DNA of 64,000 nt from Acidobacteriota bacterium. GTDB taxonomy: Bacteria > Acidobacteriota > Blastocatellia > Pyrinomonadales > Pyrinomonadaceae. Under the pieces are notes generated by a model. It made no database searches and was not told the origin of the DNA. It worked only from the letters and a program-made list of their open reading frames with translations. The DNA is taken from contig JAHBSJ010000007.1 in assembly GCA_019639155.1 (NCBI GenBank), positions 1-64,000 on the forward strand, in the 5' to 3' direction. A program made the position numbers and the translations under genes. This document shows, piece after piece, positions 1 to 8,370 of this stretch (position 1 is its first letter; each line of letters starts with the position of its first letter).

Positions 1-5
1 GTCTT

Positions 6-632
6 TTAGGACGAGACGGCTTCCGCCAATTCATCATCATCATCTTCATCGTCTTCGTCATCATCATCGTCGTCGTCAACGGCAATTGCCGCGGTCTGCG
101 CGGCCCGATATTGCGATTCGGCCTCGGCAGACTGCTGTTCGGCGGTCTCGCGGGCTTTCATCATCGAACACACGCCTTCAAAAACAGCTCCTTCCTCGAT
201 GATGATTCGCGGAGTTTGTATGTTACCGACAACCTTTGCCGTGCGCCCGAGCTGAACGCGTTCGGTGGCGATGATGTCGCCATTGACGACGCCGTTCACC
301 ATCGCCGACGAAACCATCACATTTGCATCGACCTGGCCATTGGTACCGACGATAAGCGTGCCTGAACCGGACGAAACAGACCCGACCAGGTGTCCGTCAA
401 CACGGAGCATCGCGTGAAAACTGGTCTCGCCTGAAAGTGTCGTTCCGTGGCCGACAAAGCCGCTCAGACGGCCTTCTTTGATATCACGGGCCATTGATTC
501 GCTGTCGGTGACCGCGCGTGACGGAACTGAAACGCTCTCGCTTCCGTAACTGCTGCCCGATGCCGGCTGATTGTGTGACGAGGGTGTGCTTTCTGAAGTT
601 TCGTTTCGTGAACTTCTTCCCATTCGGATCAT
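6..632 (-). CDS. Bactofilin (polymer-forming cytoskeletal protein)
   Basis: Bactofilins self-assemble into nucleotide-independent filaments and act as scaffolds in cell-shape and envelope processes. The central part, about 100 residues, has the regular glycine/valine beta-helix pattern of the family (DGHLVGSV, GQVDANV, GVVNGDI, AKVVGNI). It is flanked by a Ser-rich N-terminus and a very acidic Asp/Glu tail of about 17 residues. I chose the ATG at 632 because an AAAGGAG lies 11 bases upstream; the frame stays open 30 codons further but that part has no ribosome site. Family assignment is confident; the client process is unknown. Confidence 0.85.
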   Translation of the reverse strand: MIRMGRSSRNETSESTPSSHNQPASGSSYGSESVSVPSRAVTDSESMARDIKEGRLSGFVGHGTTLSGETSFHAMLRVDGHLVGSVSSGSGTLIVGTNGQVDANVMVSSAMVNGVVNGDIIATERVQLGRTAKVVGNIQTPRIIIEEGAVFEGVCSMMKARETAEQQSAEAESQYRAAQTAAIAVDDDDDDDEDDEDDDDELAEAVSS

Positions 633-794
633 ATATGGTGGTGCTCCTTTAGCAATATAAAGATCGGCGGCCGTTTTTTCAGGAGAGGACCTGAAGAGCG
701 AAGCCGGTAAGCTTTTGGGCAAGTCTTCGTTTTATGTTCGCCTGAAATCAATGATAGATTAGCTTTTCGGATGTGTCTAGTCTTTTGTGAAAAG

Positions 795-823
795 TTGTTA
801 ATTTTATCGTAAAATGAAATAAT
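795..823 (+). promoter_or_regulatory. Candidate sigma-70 promoter of ttcA
   Basis: TTGTTA at 795-800 and AATAAT at 818-823 are separated by 17 bp and lie just upstream of a GGAGG at 834-838 that serves ttcA. The match to consensus is moderate and was found by eye. Confidence 0.35.
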
Positions 824-850
824 TGTAAGTTTCGGAGGTAAACGGAAAAG

Positions 851-1744
851 TTGTTTGTGGAAAGTAAGACAAAAACCAGGCTGTTAAAAAAAATGGGCCG
901 AGCCATCGCCGATTTCTCGATGATCGAGGAAGGCGACAAGGTGATGGTCTGTGTTTCGGGCGGCAAGGACAGCTATACGCTGCTTGACCTGCTGCTCGAT
1001 GTTCAGCGGCGGGCGCCTGTTAAATTTGAGATACTTGCCGTTAACCTCGATCAAAAACAACCGGACTTTCCCGAACATATCCTGCCCGAATATCTGGCCG
1101 AACGCGGCATCACCTATCGTATCGTCGAGGAAGACACGTTCTCGATCGTAAAGGCCCACATCCCGGAGGGCGACACGTATTGTTCGCTGTGTTCGCGCTT
1201 GCGCCGCGGGATTTTGTATAACGTCGCAGTTGAGGAAGGCTGTACCAAGATCGCTCTCGGCCATCATGCCGACGACATTGTCGCGACTTTTTTGATGAAT
1301 CTTTTCTACGTTGGCCAGCTAAAGGCGATGCCGCCGATCCTGCGCAGCGACGACGGACGCAATACGATAATACGCCCGCTGGCCTACGCCCAGGAATCAG
1401 AGATCGCGGCGTATGCCGAGCAGCAGCAATTTCCCATAATCCCTTGCAATCTGTGCGGTTCGCAGCCCAATCTGAAACGCGCACGCGTCAAGCGGCTGGT
1501 CAGTGAGCTGGAAAAAGAGACGCCCTACATACGCCAGACGATGCTGACCGCGATGACGAACGTCACGGGCTCGCACCTGCTGGACAATGAACTCTACGAT
1601 TTTCGCAACTTCGAGCCGGTGATAAAGGCAATTCCCGCCGGCCATGGCTCCGTGATGCGCGAGCTGGACGACGTATTCGACCACTCCGAAGCCGCCTTTG
1701 CCACCGAATCGCACCGCCCAAACGCTCTTCCCGTGTTGCAATAG
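851..1744 (+). CDS. ttcA: tRNA 2-thiocytidine biosynthesis protein TtcA
   Basis: TtcA is a cytoplasmic [4Fe-4S] enzyme that adenylates and thiolates C32 of certain tRNAs, using sulfur from a cysteine desulfurase. The 297-residue protein has the PP-loop SGGKDS at residues 36-41 and the two CxxC pairs typical of TtcA (CSLC at 111-114, CNLC at 199-202). The segment [14 protein letters not shown] before the PP-loop matches the family. The start is taken as TTG 851, 12 bases after GGAGG; GTG 857 is a possible alternative. A NifS-type desulfurase lies far downstream at 17692 and could supply sulfur, but there is no operon link. Confidence 0.93.
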   Translation: MFVESKTKTRLLKKMGRAIADFSMIEEGDKVMVCVSGGKDSYTLLDLLLDVQRRAPVKFEILAVNLDQKQPDFPEHILPEYLAERGITYRIVEEDTFSIVKAHIPEGDTYCSLCSRLRRGILYNVAVEEGCTKIALGHHADDIVATFLMNLFYVGQLKAMPPILRSDDGRNTIIRPLAYAQESEIAAYAEQQQFPIIPCNLCGSQPNLKRARVKRLVSELEKETPYIRQTMLTAMTNVTGSHLLDNELYDFRNFEPVIKAIPAGHGSVMRELDDVFDHSEAAFATESHRPNALPVLQ

Positions 1745-1786
1745 CCTGGATCCGCCATCTTCTTCGTTGCGTAGCTACGCCTGATT

Positions 1787-1829
1787 GTAGCCGTGGGTTA
1801 CAAGCCATGGGACGGGGTGAAACCCACAG
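1787..1829 (+). repeat. Degenerate REP-like hairpin
   Basis: The sequence starts GTAGCCGTGGGTT and ends AACCCAC with a disturbed middle. It resembles the intact hairpin at 1883-1901 and looks like a decayed copy in the spacer after ttcA. Confidence 0.5.
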
Positions 1830-1882
1830 GATCAGAGGTTGATTCAGGTTTGCCTTTGCCGCATCGCGGCAATTGACTGTAG

Positions 1883-1901
1883 CCGTGGGTGAAACCCACG
1901 G
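1883..1901 (+). repeat. REP-like hairpin, left flank of the transposase
   Basis: CCGTGGGT, loop GAA, ACCCACGG: a perfect 8-bp stem preceded by TGTAG. An inverted relative lies at 2457-2476 on the other side of the transposase gene. Short palindromes flanking such a gene in opposite orientation are the hallmark of REP/RAYT units. Confidence 0.75.
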
Positions 1902-1923
1902 TAACGGAAGTAAATCAAAGATT

Positions 1924-1939
1924 CGTCGCGTCAGCGACG
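1924..1939 (+). repeat. Left inner inverted repeat of the RAYT unit
   Basis: CGTCGCGTCAGCGACG is repeated exactly, inverted, at 2419-2434. After one mismatch the match resumes for a further four bases (TTGA). Confidence 0.75.
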
Positions 1940-1946
1940 GTTGATG

Positions 1947-2399
1947 TCAATCGAACAAATATTTTTCGTCGTACTCCACACCGTGCTTTTGCAGAAGTCC
2001 GATGTATTCATCTTCGAATGACAACTTAGAGTGGTGCTCACGTTGGGTTCGGATATAATCCGCAACCGATGTTAGGGCCGACCTTGAAACGGAAAAAACA
2101 CCATAACCATCCTGCCAACCAAAAGAATGGAATCCCTCAAACTCCCGTCTCATTCCATATGAAGAGTCCCCTTTCAACGCCTTGGCTATCTGACTCGGTG
2201 GTATGGTCGTTGGACACCCGATGAGAGCATGAACATGATCTTCAATTCCGCCGATCTGGATCGGCGTCATCCCATGATGTTTTGCGACGCCCGCGATGTA
2301 GGCCCAAACGCGTTCCTCGATCCCGGGATGAATCAATGGCTGCCTGTTTTTTGTACTGAAAACAAAATGCAGGTATATCTGCGAATATGTGTTTGCCAT
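1947..2399 (-). CDS. REP-associated tyrosine transposase (IS200/Y1 type)
   Basis: This is a single-domain HUH/Y1 transposase of 150 residues, expected to nick and rejoin single-stranded DNA at REP hairpins. HVH at residues 55-57 is the HUH metal site and Tyr115 in the ADYIRTQREHH segment is the likely nucleophile. The N-terminus (YSQIYLHFVFSTKNRQP) is typical of the family. The start is placed at the ATG of MANTYSQ (2399); a longer frame to 2474 would run through the flanking hairpin. Mirrored repeats at 1883-1939 and 2419-2476 define the unit. It looks intact, but activity cannot be judged from sequence. Confidence 0.88.
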   Translation of the reverse strand: MANTYSQIYLHFVFSTKNRQPLIHPGIEERVWAYIAGVAKHHGMTPIQIGGIEDHVHALIGCPTTIPPSQIAKALKGDSSYGMRREFEGFHSFGWQDGYGVFSVSRSALTSVADYIRTQREHHSKLSFEDEYIGLLQKHGVEYDEKYLFD

Positions 2400-2418
2400 T
2401 TTGACGCGCGTCTTCAAT

Positions 2419-2434
2419 CGTCGCTGACGCGACG
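2419..2434 (-). repeat. Right inner inverted repeat of the RAYT unit
   Basis: CGTCGCTGACGCGACG is the exact reverse complement of 1924-1939 and sits just upstream of the transposase start, where it may overlap the expression signals of that gene. Confidence 0.75.
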
Positions 2435-2456
2435 CAAACATTCTAACGTATCTCGT

Positions 2457-2476
2457 CCGTGGGTTGTCACCCACGG
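2457..2476 (-). repeat. REP-like hairpin, right flank of the transposase
   Basis: CCGTGGGT, loop TGTC, ACCCACGG followed by CTATA: an inverted version of the left hairpin, with a four-base instead of a three-base loop. Confidence 0.75.
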
Positions 2477-2519
2477 CTATAATCAGATATCGCTATGCGA
2501 TAGGATTCGGATCTTAGTT

Positions 2520-2762
2520 ATGTACATTCGCGATAAACGTTCGCCGGTTCCCACGAGCGAGGCCGTATCCCGTGTGATGAGCGCGAACCGCGGAAAGGAT
2601 TCAGGCCCCGAGGTCCTGTTGCGAAAGGCACTTTGGCGGCGAGGCTTTCGCGGATATCGCCTTCACTACAAACGCGTCCCCGGCCGGCCCGATATTGCTT
2701 TTGTCTCACGGATAGTCGTTTTTGGACTATTGACTTTCTATCGGTATGGTTTCATTCGATGA
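2520..2762 (+). pseudogene. vsr: Truncated very-short-patch-repair (Vsr) endonuclease
   Basis: Vsr nicks DNA at T:G mismatches created by deamination of 5-methylcytosine and usually accompanies a cytosine methylase. The first 65 residues match the family: MSANRGKDSGPE, the RGFRGYRLHY segment and PGRPDIAF with the catalytic Asp. After VVFG the frame loses the CFWH zinc-site region and most of the fold, ending at 80 residues instead of about 140. No methylase is in the window. The TGA overlaps the ATG of the next gene (ATGA), so the fragment could still be translated and couple that gene. I read it as a remnant. Confidence 0.7.
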
Positions 2763-3283
2763 TACCTAACAAGTTCGAAAAAATTGTCCGAGCGGCGACA
2801 TTCGAAGAACTTTGGGCCTCACGCAAGCCGGATTTCAAGGCTCTCAACGAGATCCGCACACTGAAACGCCACGGAATTTCGGCAACGCACGAGCGACACG
2901 ACGAAGACAACTTTCGCGTGATCGCCAGAGCGGCCGATGTCGAAGAAATAAATTATTTGGTATTGAAGCGAGGCTTTGCCAAGGTAATCGAAAAGCCTGC
3001 GAAGAAGCCGTACAGTGATGTAGTAAAGACCATCTTGAAGCGGCCGCGAAACGGTACCGGCGGCGGCATTCCGCTGACTCGCGGGGAGGTCGCCATGCTC
3101 TTCCTCGACGGCTACGCCGGCGACCACCCAAATTTGCTTAGCGTGTACTCAAAAGGCTACGGCGAAAGCCCGTGCTGGCACGGCCTCACCACCGACGACG
3201 TCCTCGAAGACGAAGACTCCGCGTTCGTCTGGTCGAAATGGCAGCCGCTTGAGCTATGGCTAAATGAGTTTGAGACCGATTGA
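2759..3283 (+). CDS. Hypothetical protein, 174 aa
   Basis: I do not recognise this family. It is a soluble, charged protein with no signal peptide or membrane segment; its C-terminal half is rich in aromatic residues (SPCWHGLTTDD, VWSKWQPLELWL). The ATG at 2759 overlaps the stop of the vsr fragment, suggesting coupled translation. The end overlaps the convergent DUF2075 gene by 24 bp. Its place between a repair-nuclease remnant and a nuclease/helicase suggests an accessory role, which is only inference. Confidence 0.6.
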   Translation: MIPNKFEKIVRAATFEELWASRKPDFKALNEIRTLKRHGISATHERHDEDNFRVIARAADVEEINYLVLKRGFAKVIEKPAKKPYSDVVKTILKRPRNGTGGGIPLTRGEVAMLFLDGYAGDHPNLLSVYSKGYGESPCWHGLTTDDVLEDEDSAFVWSKWQPLELWLNEFETD

Positions 3284-5230
3284 CTTTAGATACTCAAATG
3301 TTCCGTCGTAGAATTCCGGCAAGCGCGTGTGGTCGTCAGTGTCACCGCAGGGAAGAAATATAACCATTCCTTGGCGAGCTCTTGTCAAGAGTACACGATA
3401 GGCGTTTCCCAAATAGCGACGATTGAATTCATCGTTTACCTGTTCCCACCTGGTTCCGCGGAATCGTCGAAGCTCCCACTCGCCATCCTTTATAAACATG
3501 TCGCCGTCCCAACAAACACAAGTCCAATCGAGCTCGAGCCCTTGTATCGAAAACTCCGTCGCAACTTCTTCAAGGAAATTACAGGAACGAATATCGGTTC
3601 GCGGATTCAAAAACCATGTCGGAGCGTCTATATTTTCTCTTACTGAAATCCCGTGCGGACGCAATCGGTGGGCTCCCGCGGACGCTACAAGTCCAGCTGG
3701 CTCCGTTCCTCGGGATCGGTCGCGAAGCCAATTCTTTGCCGTTGGCAGACTACGGGTCAAACGAATTGGATAGCCGTCCTTCTCGAGGGTATAGAGCAAC
3801 TGACTTGCTTCTTCAGTATTTCTACTCAACACGGCCTCAACAAAGTTAGCAAGGTTCTCAGATCGAAACGACCTTACAGGGACAGATAAATGGAGATCCG
3901 AATTTATGCAGGCATTCTCAAGGAGCCAACCACGCAGTTCGTGTGAAGCCACATAAATATCCTGCGATACGATTTGATCCGAAACATATATTCTCCAATC
4001 AGAATGAAAGTCACGAAGTGCCTTTATCCATTCGCCTAGGCCAGCCTCTCCAGAGCCGATTTCTTGCCCCCCACCAATCAGACAAACAATTGCAGCGTCA
4101 TGGCTTCGCCGGTTCATTACATCAATCAGAAACTCGGGTTCAGACTTATTGAAATTTGGAGTTCCGCGTTTTCGAGACATGAAGTCCGTTAACTTGTCTT
4201 TCGTCCAAGCCCGCTGTGCTTCATCGAATACCACAACGCCATCGGGAACTTCGTTAGGATGCGCGATATAGTAATCGCGCCAGTGATGAATGTTTTGGAC
4301 AAAACTGGTTGTCTCCCGACGGGCATCCGATAAAGTAACTCTGATGCCTTCGATCTGCGCCCGCGATACTTTGTCTCGTGCTAGAGATTCCCTTAGGACG
4401 TCGACCAACGGGCCATTGCCTGATAAAAATACTGACCGATCATGCCCCGTCTCCAAATACTTGGTTGCAATGTTCAGACCCGCGAGTGTCTTGCCGGCTC
4501 CAGGAACACCTGTTACAAAACAGATTACCTTTGATTGAGAAGTTCTAGAATACGAAATTGCCGATTCTACACAAGATGAGGTCTCGCTCAAATTTTTTGC
4601 TCCCGCTGAGTGCCGTGTAATGGCGTCCACCGAATTTTTGTTGTAAAGGGCTTGTGCTGCCTCGATAATTGTTGGAGTTGGTCTGTACGGTGAATTCTCC
4701 CACTCACTCGGTTTAATTGGTTCACTACTTTCAAGCGACAATGGTAAGTGGAATACAGATTCGAGATTGCTAGCGTTTGCCAGTAACGGCTTGAAAACTT
4801 TATCTGGATAGGCATCCAATTGATTTAATTGGTCTGGGGCATTTGTACAAACCAAAATTGGAAAGATCTTTATTGAATGACTTCCTTCATGAAAATTCTT
4901 CAGGTCAAGCGCATAATCAACTACTTGTTCGATGTAAGGAGTGTAAGCCGCAGCCCCGACCTTGAACTCTATAACGTAAACTGAGTCACCGATTATCAGA
5001 ACATTATCGGCACGTTTTCCCATCCGCGGAATAGCAAACTCGAAATAGAGGAAACCTTTGTCAAGCGACCTAAGTGCAGTCTTAAGAAAAGGAATTTGAG
5101 CCTGCCATGCATTCCTGGCATTTATCCGAAGGTTTTGATTTCCTACTCGCGAAAGAAGAATTCCTAGGATGGTCTCTTGATTCTCATCAAGAAATCGTGG
5201 AACTGGCGCCGAGTAATATGCTCTCGTCAA
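3260..5230 (-). CDS. DUF2075 helicase-like ATPase with N-terminal PD-(D/E)XK-like nuclease
   Basis: The 656-residue protein has two parts. Residues 1-170 look like a PD-(D/E)XK nuclease: Asp75 in GKRADNVL and the E-F-K triplet at 88-90. From about 235 a DUF2075 (Schlafen-like) SF1 ATPase follows: Walker A GVPGAGKT 241-248, Walker B VVFDEAQ 333-339, GGGQEIG near 387-393, the IQGLELDW segment, and YRVLLTRARQGMVIF near the end. It shares an ATGA overlap with the upstream XRE gene, so the two form one unit. The stretch is AT-richer than its neighbours, suggesting transfer. Nuclease-helicase fusions of this sort are common in defence islands; the role here is inferred. Confidence 0.82.
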   Translation of the reverse strand: MTRAYYSAPVPRFLDENQETILGILLSRVGNQNLRINARNAWQAQIPFLKTALRSLDKGFLYFEFAIPRMGKRADNVLIIGDSVYVIEFKVGAAAYTPYIEQVVDYALDLKNFHEGSHSIKIFPILVCTNAPDQLNQLDAYPDKVFKPLLANASNLESVFHLPLSLESSEPIKPSEWENSPYRPTPTIIEAAQALYNKNSVDAITRHSAGAKNLSETSSCVESAISYSRTSQSKVICFVTGVPGAGKTLAGLNIATKYLETGHDRSVFLSGNGPLVDVLRESLARDKVSRAQIEGIRVTLSDARRETTSFVQNIHHWRDYYIAHPNEVPDGVVVFDEAQRAWTKDKLTDFMSRKRGTPNFNKSEPEFLIDVMNRRSHDAAIVCLIGGGQEIGSGEAGLGEWIKALRDFHSDWRIYVSDQIVSQDIYVASHELRGWLLENACINSDLHLSVPVRSFRSENLANFVEAVLSRNTEEASQLLYTLEKDGYPIRLTRSLPTAKNWLRDRSRGTEPAGLVASAGAHRLRPHGISVRENIDAPTWFLNPRTDIRSCNFLEEVATEFSIQGLELDWTCVCWDGDMFIKDGEWELRRFRGTRWEQVNDEFNRRYLGNAYRVLLTRARQGMVIFLPCGDTDDHTRLPEFYDGTFEYLKSIGLKLI

Positions 5231-5463
5231 GACTCTGCACCTCCTTTGTGGAAATTCGTAATCTCCGAAATTGACAGGTCAAAAGAAACCGCAAACTTTG
5301 CGATGTTTGTCAGCGATAGATTCCGTTCGCCGCGTTCGATCATGCCGATATAGGTGCGATGGAAGCCCGTTAGTTCGGCGAGCTTTTCCTGCGACAGGCC
5401 GCGGGCGGTGCGGAGGTCGCGGATGCGTTTGCCGAAGGCTATTAGTAGGGCTTTGTCGGCCAT
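5227..5463 (-). CDS. XRE-family helix-turn-helix regulator
   Basis: A 78-residue single-domain DNA-binding protein: KRIRDLRTARGLSQEKLAELTGFHRTYIGMIERG is a classic XRE helix-turn-helix. Its stop overlaps the start of the DUF2075 gene by four bases, so it is probably the autoregulator of that gene. The ATG at 5463 has no obvious ribosome site; four heptad repeats lie directly upstream, and a perfect 13-bp inverted repeat at 5556-5592 is a possible operator. Confidence 0.85.
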   Translation of the reverse strand: MADKALLIAFGKRIRDLRTARGLSQEKLAELTGFHRTYIGMIERGERNLSLTNIAKFAVSFDLSISEITNFHKGGAES

Positions 5464-5470
5464 ATGTGGC

Positions 5471-5498
5471 AGTTGTCGGTGGTCGGTGGTCAGTTGTC
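5471..5498 (+). repeat. Four heptad repeats (AGTTGTC/GGTGGTC)
   Basis: AGTTGTC, GGTGGTC, GGTGGTC, AGTTGTC run in perfect 7-bp phase immediately upstream of the XRE start codon. Confidence 0.7.
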
Positions 5499-5509
5499 AG
5501 GAAAAATGG

Positions 5510-5824
5510 GCGGGCGCTGTGCCCGCGTTCCGACCGCACGCGTGAGATCACACTATACGCATTGTATGCAGGCGATCAACATACAATGCGTAGCGGCGGG
5601 GTTTGTGTGTTTGGAATTGCCCCGCTCTTTAGAGCGGGGGCAGATGGGCATAAAAGAAATCGGGCTTTAGCCCAATGACCGGTTTGGGCTGAAGCCCATC
5701 ATTTGTGGGCAAACAAGACCCCGCTCTGAAGAGCGGGGCAATTCCCAATAGAAGCGGGGCAAATGAGATGCAGGCTGGCAGCCTGCGTCCCGGCAATGAA
5801 ATGCGGGCAAGATGCCCGCGTTCC
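5510..5824. repeat. Hairpin-packed intergenic repeat cluster
   Basis: No gene is seen here. In order: GCGGGC-N5-GCCCGC (5510-5526); a perfect 13-bp inverted repeat, 5556-5568 with 5580-5592; CCCCGCTC-N4-GAGCGGGG (5620-5639); GGGCTTTAGCCC; TGGGCTGAAGCCCA; a second inverted CCCCGCTC hairpin (5719-5738); GCAGGCT-N3-AGCCTGC (5770-5786); and a second GCGGGC-N5-GCCCGC (5803-5819). The first and last share the trailing GTTCC. The two CCCCGCTC copies share flanking GGAATTG in mirror orientation. Confidence 0.75.
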
Positions 5825-5825
5825 A

Positions 5826-8261
5826 TTAGTCCAATTTCCGCGGGGCGAAGAGCTTGTCGTCGATCGCGGCGTTGTGACGGACGGACGTCGTTACGGCGAC
5901 GTTGCGGCCCATCGACGGCGTTTCCGTCGTGGTGCGGAACGGCAGCCAGACGCCGTCAACCTCGCGGTAATCGGCGAAATCGGACGTGTAGGGCAACTGG
6001 ATCGAACTGGTGCCCGAGACGATGACGCCTTCGCGGCGGACGGGGCGGAACGTCTTGGTCGAATAGTGCTCGCGATACGGCGTGCCGTCGCGTGGCGTAA
6101 AGCTGACGATCCACGTCTCTTCGTCGCCGACCTTGCCCTTGCCGGTGATCTCGATCTTTGAGAAATACTTTTCAAGCTCGAGCGCCGCATATAGATCGGC
6201 ACCGCGTGCCGTGTCGGCCAGCCGTTTGCCGGTCAGTTTCTCGTTGGGGGCAAATGTGTATATCTCCTCGCCGTTCTTGCCGTCAAAATAGCTCCACATT
6301 TGGCCGATGTCTTTGCCGATGGCGGTGAATTTCGTCTCGGTGGCGGTGCGGTTCGGCGCCTTTGCCCATGAGGTCGTTTTTGCACGGACGCCCTGATTTT
6401 CCAGGTTCACGTCCATTTCAATCACACGCGACGTGATGCGGCGGATGTTCGCTTCGCCACCCATAGCGTCGATGGCCTTTTTCATCAGCTCGTCAACCGT
6501 TATGCCGTAGTCAACAGTGCCGGCGGCCGCCGAGCGTTTGAATTCGAACACGCCTTCGGGCTGATTCACCGCGACGGCCGCCACGGCGCCTTTGTCATCG
6601 CGTTTGACGGTCAGAAAATACGTGTCGGGCAGCGGCTGCATCGCGAATTCGTCCTTTTTGCGTTCGCGGAGTTCGTAGGGCTGCTGGCCGGGGATGTTGA
6701 ACGTGACCTTGCCGGCGTCGTCCTTGACCTCGATCAGGCCGGCGGCTCCGGGAGCGTCGTATTTGCCGACGAGTTCTTTCGCGGGATTCGCGCCTGATTC
6801 GGCCGTTGTTTTTGCGGGCTCTGCGCCGGCACGCGGTGCCTTGCTCGTACGTCCGGGCTGAACGAGTTCGAGCTCGGCGGCCTGGCCTTCGGCGGGCGAG
6901 AAGTTCGCCGCGAAACCGTCGGGCAGCCCCGCGGGTTTGAATTTACGCGGACCTGTCGGCTCCAGCGCGTAAGGCGGCTGGCCGGGCAGCGTCATCACGA
7001 GCTTGCCTTCTTTTATGCTGACATCGATCTCGACCGTCGGCGTCAGGTTGTATTTGCCCGCGAGCTTCTGCATCTCGTCGGCCGTAACCGACGGCATCGC
7101 CGCCGGATCGCGGAGCATGCGGTCCCAGATGACGTCCATCAGCTCGTTGCCGAGCGGCGCGTTTCCGACGTTCATCAGCAGAGCGAAACCGAGCTTCTTT
7201 TCCGGCATGAAACCGACGAGCGACGTAAAGCCGTCGATGTTGCCGCCGTGCTGGACGACGGTCATGCCGTTCCACGTTTGGACGAACCAACCGAGCCCGT
7301 AACCTACTGAGCCCGTTGGCGTTACCTTCATATGCGGCTTGATCCATTCTGCAAAGCTCGCATCGGAAATGAGCTGTTTGTCGCCAACCTTGCCGCGGTT
7401 CATCGCAAAACGCAGCCATTTCGCCATGTCGTTCGCCGATGAATTAATAGAGCCCGCGGGCGCCGTGTCGGTGATCTCGCGAAACGGCACGCGTATGTGT
7501 TCTTTGGTGTCGGTGTTGTAGTTGTAGCCGAACGCGTAGTCCTTCGCTTTCTGCATATCGGCTGCGGTCATGCTGCTGTTCGTCATGCCGAGCGGCTTGA
7601 AGATCCGCTCGGGCACGAAACGCTCCCACGGCATCTTTTGCGCTTCTGCGACGGCCTCACCCGCGGCGGCGAACATTATGTTCTGATAGCCGAACTTTTC
7701 GCCGAGCTTGGCGTCGGGCTTTGCCTCGCCAACAACGCGGATCAGTTCCTGCCGCGTCAGACGGCCGGTGATCATCGCCAGGTCTGTGCGCGTCAGCCCC
7801 GAAGAATGCGTCAGCAGATCGCGTATGGTGATGTTCTTGTCCGTGTCGGGGTCAGCCATTTTGAAAAAGGGGAGCACCTTTTTCGGGGAATCGGTGAGCG
7901 AAAATTTGCCGTCCTCCGCCGTCATCAGCACAGAAAGGCCTGTAAATGCCTTTGTCGCCGAGGCTATCGGGAACTGCGTATCGGCCGTTACAGGTACCTT
8001 TTTCTCGAGGTCTTTGTAGCCGAGGCCTTTTGAGTAAATGACCTCGTCGTCCTTGACGATGACCAGCGACATTCCGGGAATGCCGAGCTCAGCACGGCGT
8101 TTTTCGGCGCGTTCCTCAATTGACGCAAGCCGTGCGGCGTAAGGGTTTTCGGGCTTTGTTGCGGTGCCTGTTTGAGCGAATGCAGGCAGCGGCAAAGCCG
8201 ACAGCATTACAGCAAATGCGAGCAAATATGCGTGGATATAGCGGTATCTCATATTCGTCAT
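5826..8261 (-). CDS. Secreted serine hydrolase, beta-lactamase class C type
   Basis: An 811-residue exported protein. A signal peptide ends near PAFAQ, followed by a penicillin-binding/class C domain with SATK (Ser101, Lys104), YQN (Tyr192, Asn194) and HGG (338-340). These are the three catalytic boxes of DD-peptidase/esterase-like enzymes. Two repeated beta-rich segments follow, each with a KYxxxxxxxIEV start and a PGQxPYEL-type motif, then a C-terminal region of about 220 residues resembling outer-membrane lipoprotein-sorting domains (MGGEANIRRITS). The ATG at 8261 is preceded by GGGGGA at a good distance; the ATG at 8276 overlaps that site. The substrate is unknown. Confidence 0.85.
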   Translation of the reverse strand: MTNMRYRYIHAYLLAFAVMLSALPLPAFAQTGTATKPENPYAARLASIEERAEKRRAELGIPGMSLVIVKDDEVIYSKGLGYKDLEKKVPVTADTQFPIASATKAFTGLSVLMTAEDGKFSLTDSPKKVLPFFKMADPDTDKNITIRDLLTHSSGLTRTDLAMITGRLTRQELIRVVGEAKPDAKLGEKFGYQNIMFAAAGEAVAEAQKMPWERFVPERIFKPLGMTNSSMTAADMQKAKDYAFGYNYNTDTKEHIRVPFREITDTAPAGSINSSANDMAKWLRFAMNRGKVGDKQLISDASFAEWIKPHMKVTPTGSVGYGLGWFVQTWNGMTVVQHGGNIDGFTSLVGFMPEKKLGFALLMNVGNAPLGNELMDVIWDRMLRDPAAMPSVTADEMQKLAGKYNLTPTVEIDVSIKEGKLVMTLPGQPPYALEPTGPRKFKPAGLPDGFAANFSPAEGQAAELELVQPGRTSKAPRAGAEPAKTTAESGANPAKELVGKYDAPGAAGLIEVKDDAGKVTFNIPGQQPYELRERKKDEFAMQPLPDTYFLTVKRDDKGAVAAVAVNQPEGVFEFKRSAAAGTVDYGITVDELMKKAIDAMGGEANIRRITSRVIEMDVNLENQGVRAKTTSWAKAPNRTATETKFTAIGKDIGQMWSYFDGKNGEEIYTFAPNEKLTGKRLADTARGADLYAALELEKYFSKIEITGKGKVGDEETWIVSFTPRDGTPYREHYSTKTFRPVRREGVIVSGTSSIQLPYTSDFADYREVDGVWLPFRTTTETPSMGRNVAVTTSVRHNAAIDDKLFAPRKLD

Positions 8262-8370
8262 TAAAATTTCCCCCATAAAAGTATATGTTTGTATTACGCA
8301 GCAGCGGCGTCCCGGGTTCGGAAAACCGTTCGCAATGAGAGATTAAATATTTGTTACCAGTTTACATCAG

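Noticed and set aside
5464-5678. Short open frames in the hairpin spacer
   Set aside because: They run across palindromes and heptads in several frames and lack starts with ribosome sites.
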